Assembly: GCA_002785325.1 (NCBI GenBank)
Contig: PFMH01000063.1
Coordinates: 5,491 to 26,664 of the forward strand
DNA: 21,174 bases
Source: a bacterium (Candidatus Howlettbacteria) CG_4_10_14_0_8_um_filter_40_9
GTDB lineage: Bacteria > Patescibacteriota > CPR2 > UBA1875 > GCA-2785325
Direction of reading: 5' to 3'
A program made the position numbers and the translations under genes. Positions 20,801 to 21,174 of this stretch are shown in pieces. The notes under the pieces were generated by a model, which did not search any database, was not told the DNA's origin, and was given only the letters and a program-made list of their open reading frames with translations. Each line of letters starts with the position of its first letter. The stretch's first letter is position 1.

Positions 20801-21148
20801 GAGAGACGGCTTTGTTATGTGGGGATCACTCGAGCGATGGAAAAACTCTATCTTACTTATGCTTCTAAGCGTCTCATCTACGGAGATTTTCAGTATTATC
20901 TCGTGTCCAGATTTATTAAAGATATACCGGAAGAGCTGATTAGCGGAGAGATAAAGAACGAAGAGAGTTTGGATTTTGACGAAGACATATTTATAAAAAA
21001 TATTTTCGAGATAGGAGACAGAGTCAGGCATATGAAGTTTGGCGAGGGGACCGTGGTTGGAGTCGATGGCGCCGAGATAGATGTGGAATTTCAAGAGTTG
21101 GGAATAAAAAGTTTATCTCTCGAGTATGCACCGATAGAGAAGATTTAG
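17831..21148 (+). CDS. UvrD/PcrA-type superfamily 1 DNA helicase, intein-containing
   Basis: It is an ATP-driven 3'-5' helicase for repair and replication restart. The precursor has 1105 residues; removing the intein (285-645) leaves 744, normal for PcrA. Motifs in order: Walker A GAGSGKT (28-34), TFTNKAAKEM (Ia), GTFHS (120-124, Ib), DEYQDT (253-258, II), GDDFQ joined after splicing to CIYSWRG (III), LEQNYRST (IV), TLMTLHSAKG (951-960, V), RRLCYVGITRA (VI), and a C-terminal Tudor-like domain (GDRVRHMKFGEGTVV). A second in-frame insertion, residues about 78-117, is made of 7-nt repeats. There is no Shine-Dalgarno; a TAAGAT box ten bases before the ATG would give a near-leaderless message. Confidence 0.95.
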   Translation: MKDILSDLNEQQKVAVETIEGPVLILAGAGSGKTKALTHRIAYLIREKKISPMNILAVTFTNKAAKEMAGRVAKLLSRNQKSEVGSQTTGYESQKSSKSMSDDPKTQSLRPKTYDLPMMGTFHSICVRILRKEIEVLGYKKSFTIYDSSDSIVVIKKAMKELDIDPKKYSPKAIHSIISSAKNELMGPKKYESYASGYIQEIASEVYFRYQEILKKSQALDFDDLIMKCVELFEKHPDTLENYQRLFKYIHIDEYQDTNHAQYRWAELLAEKYKNIFVIGDDFQCLVPDTKIVTSDGEKKIKDVKRGDIILSASGYGETGNFKVTGSKKKYYDGDILHIRTKGGSEIACTPNHIHFAYLNNEECYYVYLMFSSGKGYRVGTVMGTRFNGKKHDVGLRVRANQERADRMWILKVCKEKNDAIYFENLYSYKYGIPMLVFNSESFSMKLNQKYIDAIYEEIDTKKRASLLMRELGIDFEYPHFIPQATVRNGIKRLNINVVLFGDKRQSSSRSWSASRLSFNTTDFNEIRFFQDLGYAVREGKSGTFRTEIHNLDYGHIEKTLQKAKQSIDLDKININRYSYLTDKKFMFLPASQIHASMYLPVYKNGEIHDDKVVSIEKTSYKGFVYDLNIDKVHNYIASDIVVHNCIYSWRGANFENILNFNKDYSNAKVIKLEQNYRSTKTILDAANSVIEKNENRSKKTLWTEKDFGNRIDVYEAQDEKDEGRYVVMEAEDLKAGGKSLKDIAVLYRTNAQSRPIEEMFLRYNIPYKIVGGVRFYERKEVKDMIAYLRLVESGNDMVAFDRAVNMPGRGIGATSLSRYLEFAKENSLGVLEGITDIDKVEGISSKAREGLKEFQKIIADIRERKENIILKDLLEYAMKRSGYFAYLKNLTDQTAEGMEGEIRKANLEELLSVAYEFSKGRQDYSLSDFLEEIALVSDIDNYAENEEAVTLMTLHSAKGLEFPVVFMVGMEEGIFPHSRTFLEVSEMEEERRLCYVGITRAMEKLYLTYASKRLIYGDFQYYLVSRFIKDIPEELISGEIKNEESLDFDEDIFIKNIFEIGDRVRHMKFGEGTVVGVDGAEIDVEFQELGIKSLSLEYAPIEKI
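18062..18182 (+). repeat. In-frame insertion of 7-nt arrays in the helicase gene
   Basis: Units AGAAATC, AGAAATC, AGAAGTC, GGAAGTC and AGACCAC occupy 18062-18096. After a less regular middle, CCAAGAC, CCAATCC, CTAAGAC, CTAAGAC, CTACGAC and CTACCTA occupy 18141-18182. The encoded ~40 polar residues split motif Ia from motif Ib, where related helicases pass from LL to GTFHS with a short loop. Confidence 0.75.
18683..19765 (+). mobile_element. Intein in helicase motif III (361 residues)
   Basis: The element splices itself out of the precursor protein. It begins at C285 (CLVPDTKIVTSDGEKKI...GDIIL, block A), has block B as CTPNH (intein T66-H69), block F as VYDLNIDKVHNYIAS and ends VVHN at residue 645; the next extein residue is Cys, as standard splicing requires. 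It interrupts the ATPase core between Gln and the Cys-Ile-Tyr of motif III, so unspliced protein should be inactive. The central ~250 residues contain no LAGLIDADG motif. Instead YYVYLM (81-86), YRVG (93-96), Arg at 113/115 and Glu140 before KYGIP follow the order of GIY-YIG nuclease residues. That assignment is tentative; the intein itself is clear. Confidence 0.93.
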
Positions 21149-21174
21149 AAAGATACAGAGTGTCTTAGGCAAGG

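Overview
This 21 kb window is AT-rich bacterial DNA from a fermentative anaerobe. The best guess is a Candidate Phyla Radiation (Patescibacteria) genome. That rests on an archaeal-type ApgM phosphoglycerate mutase, a 2-oxoacid:ferredoxin oxidoreductase, a fused ADP-forming acetyl-CoA synthetase, several small single-membrane-segment proteins, and low-complexity repeats between and inside genes. The lineage is inferred; there is no rRNA or other marker here. TGA acts as a stop in apgM and korB, so the code looks standard.

Layout. At 1-1316 an ISL3-family insertion sequence, cut by the window edge, has entered and truncated a methyl-accepting chemotaxis protein gene (1299-1763, minus strand). 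Every gene after that is on the plus strand. They are: a zinc-ribbon/membrane protein; enolase; an AbiE-type toxin-antitoxin pair followed by a leftover copy of the enolase C-terminus; an unassigned protein; two membrane proteins; apgM overlapping a PfkB sugar kinase; an SH3b envelope protein; a single-pass membrane protein; acetyl-CoA synthetase (ADP-forming); a four-subunit ferredoxin oxidoreductase (korABCD); and a UvrD/PcrA helicase carrying a 361-residue intein.

Function. The metabolic genes form a nearly continuous route: ApgM makes 2-phosphoglycerate, enolase makes phosphoenolpyruvate, the oxidoreductase turns a 2-oxoacid into an acyl-CoA plus reduced ferredoxin, and the synthetase turns the acyl-CoA into free acid plus ATP.

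Mobile and repeat layer. (1) The AbiE pair sits between two copies of a 23-bp stretch of the enolase 3' end. Sequence identity breaks off sharply on the outer side of each copy, as expected if a 1454-bp cassette integrated at the end of eno and supplied a replacement C-terminus. No recombinase is inside. (2) Degenerate arrays with a 7-nt period (units such as CTAATTA, TTAGGGA, AACGACC, AGAAATC) fill most intergenic spaces and are also present in frame inside eno, apgM and the helicase gene. (3) A 24-nt palindrome (arms ATTCTGG / CCAGAAT) occurs twice in frame in apgM and twice between genes. (4) The intein carries an insert whose residue layout resembles a GIY-YIG nuclease rather than LAGLIDADG.
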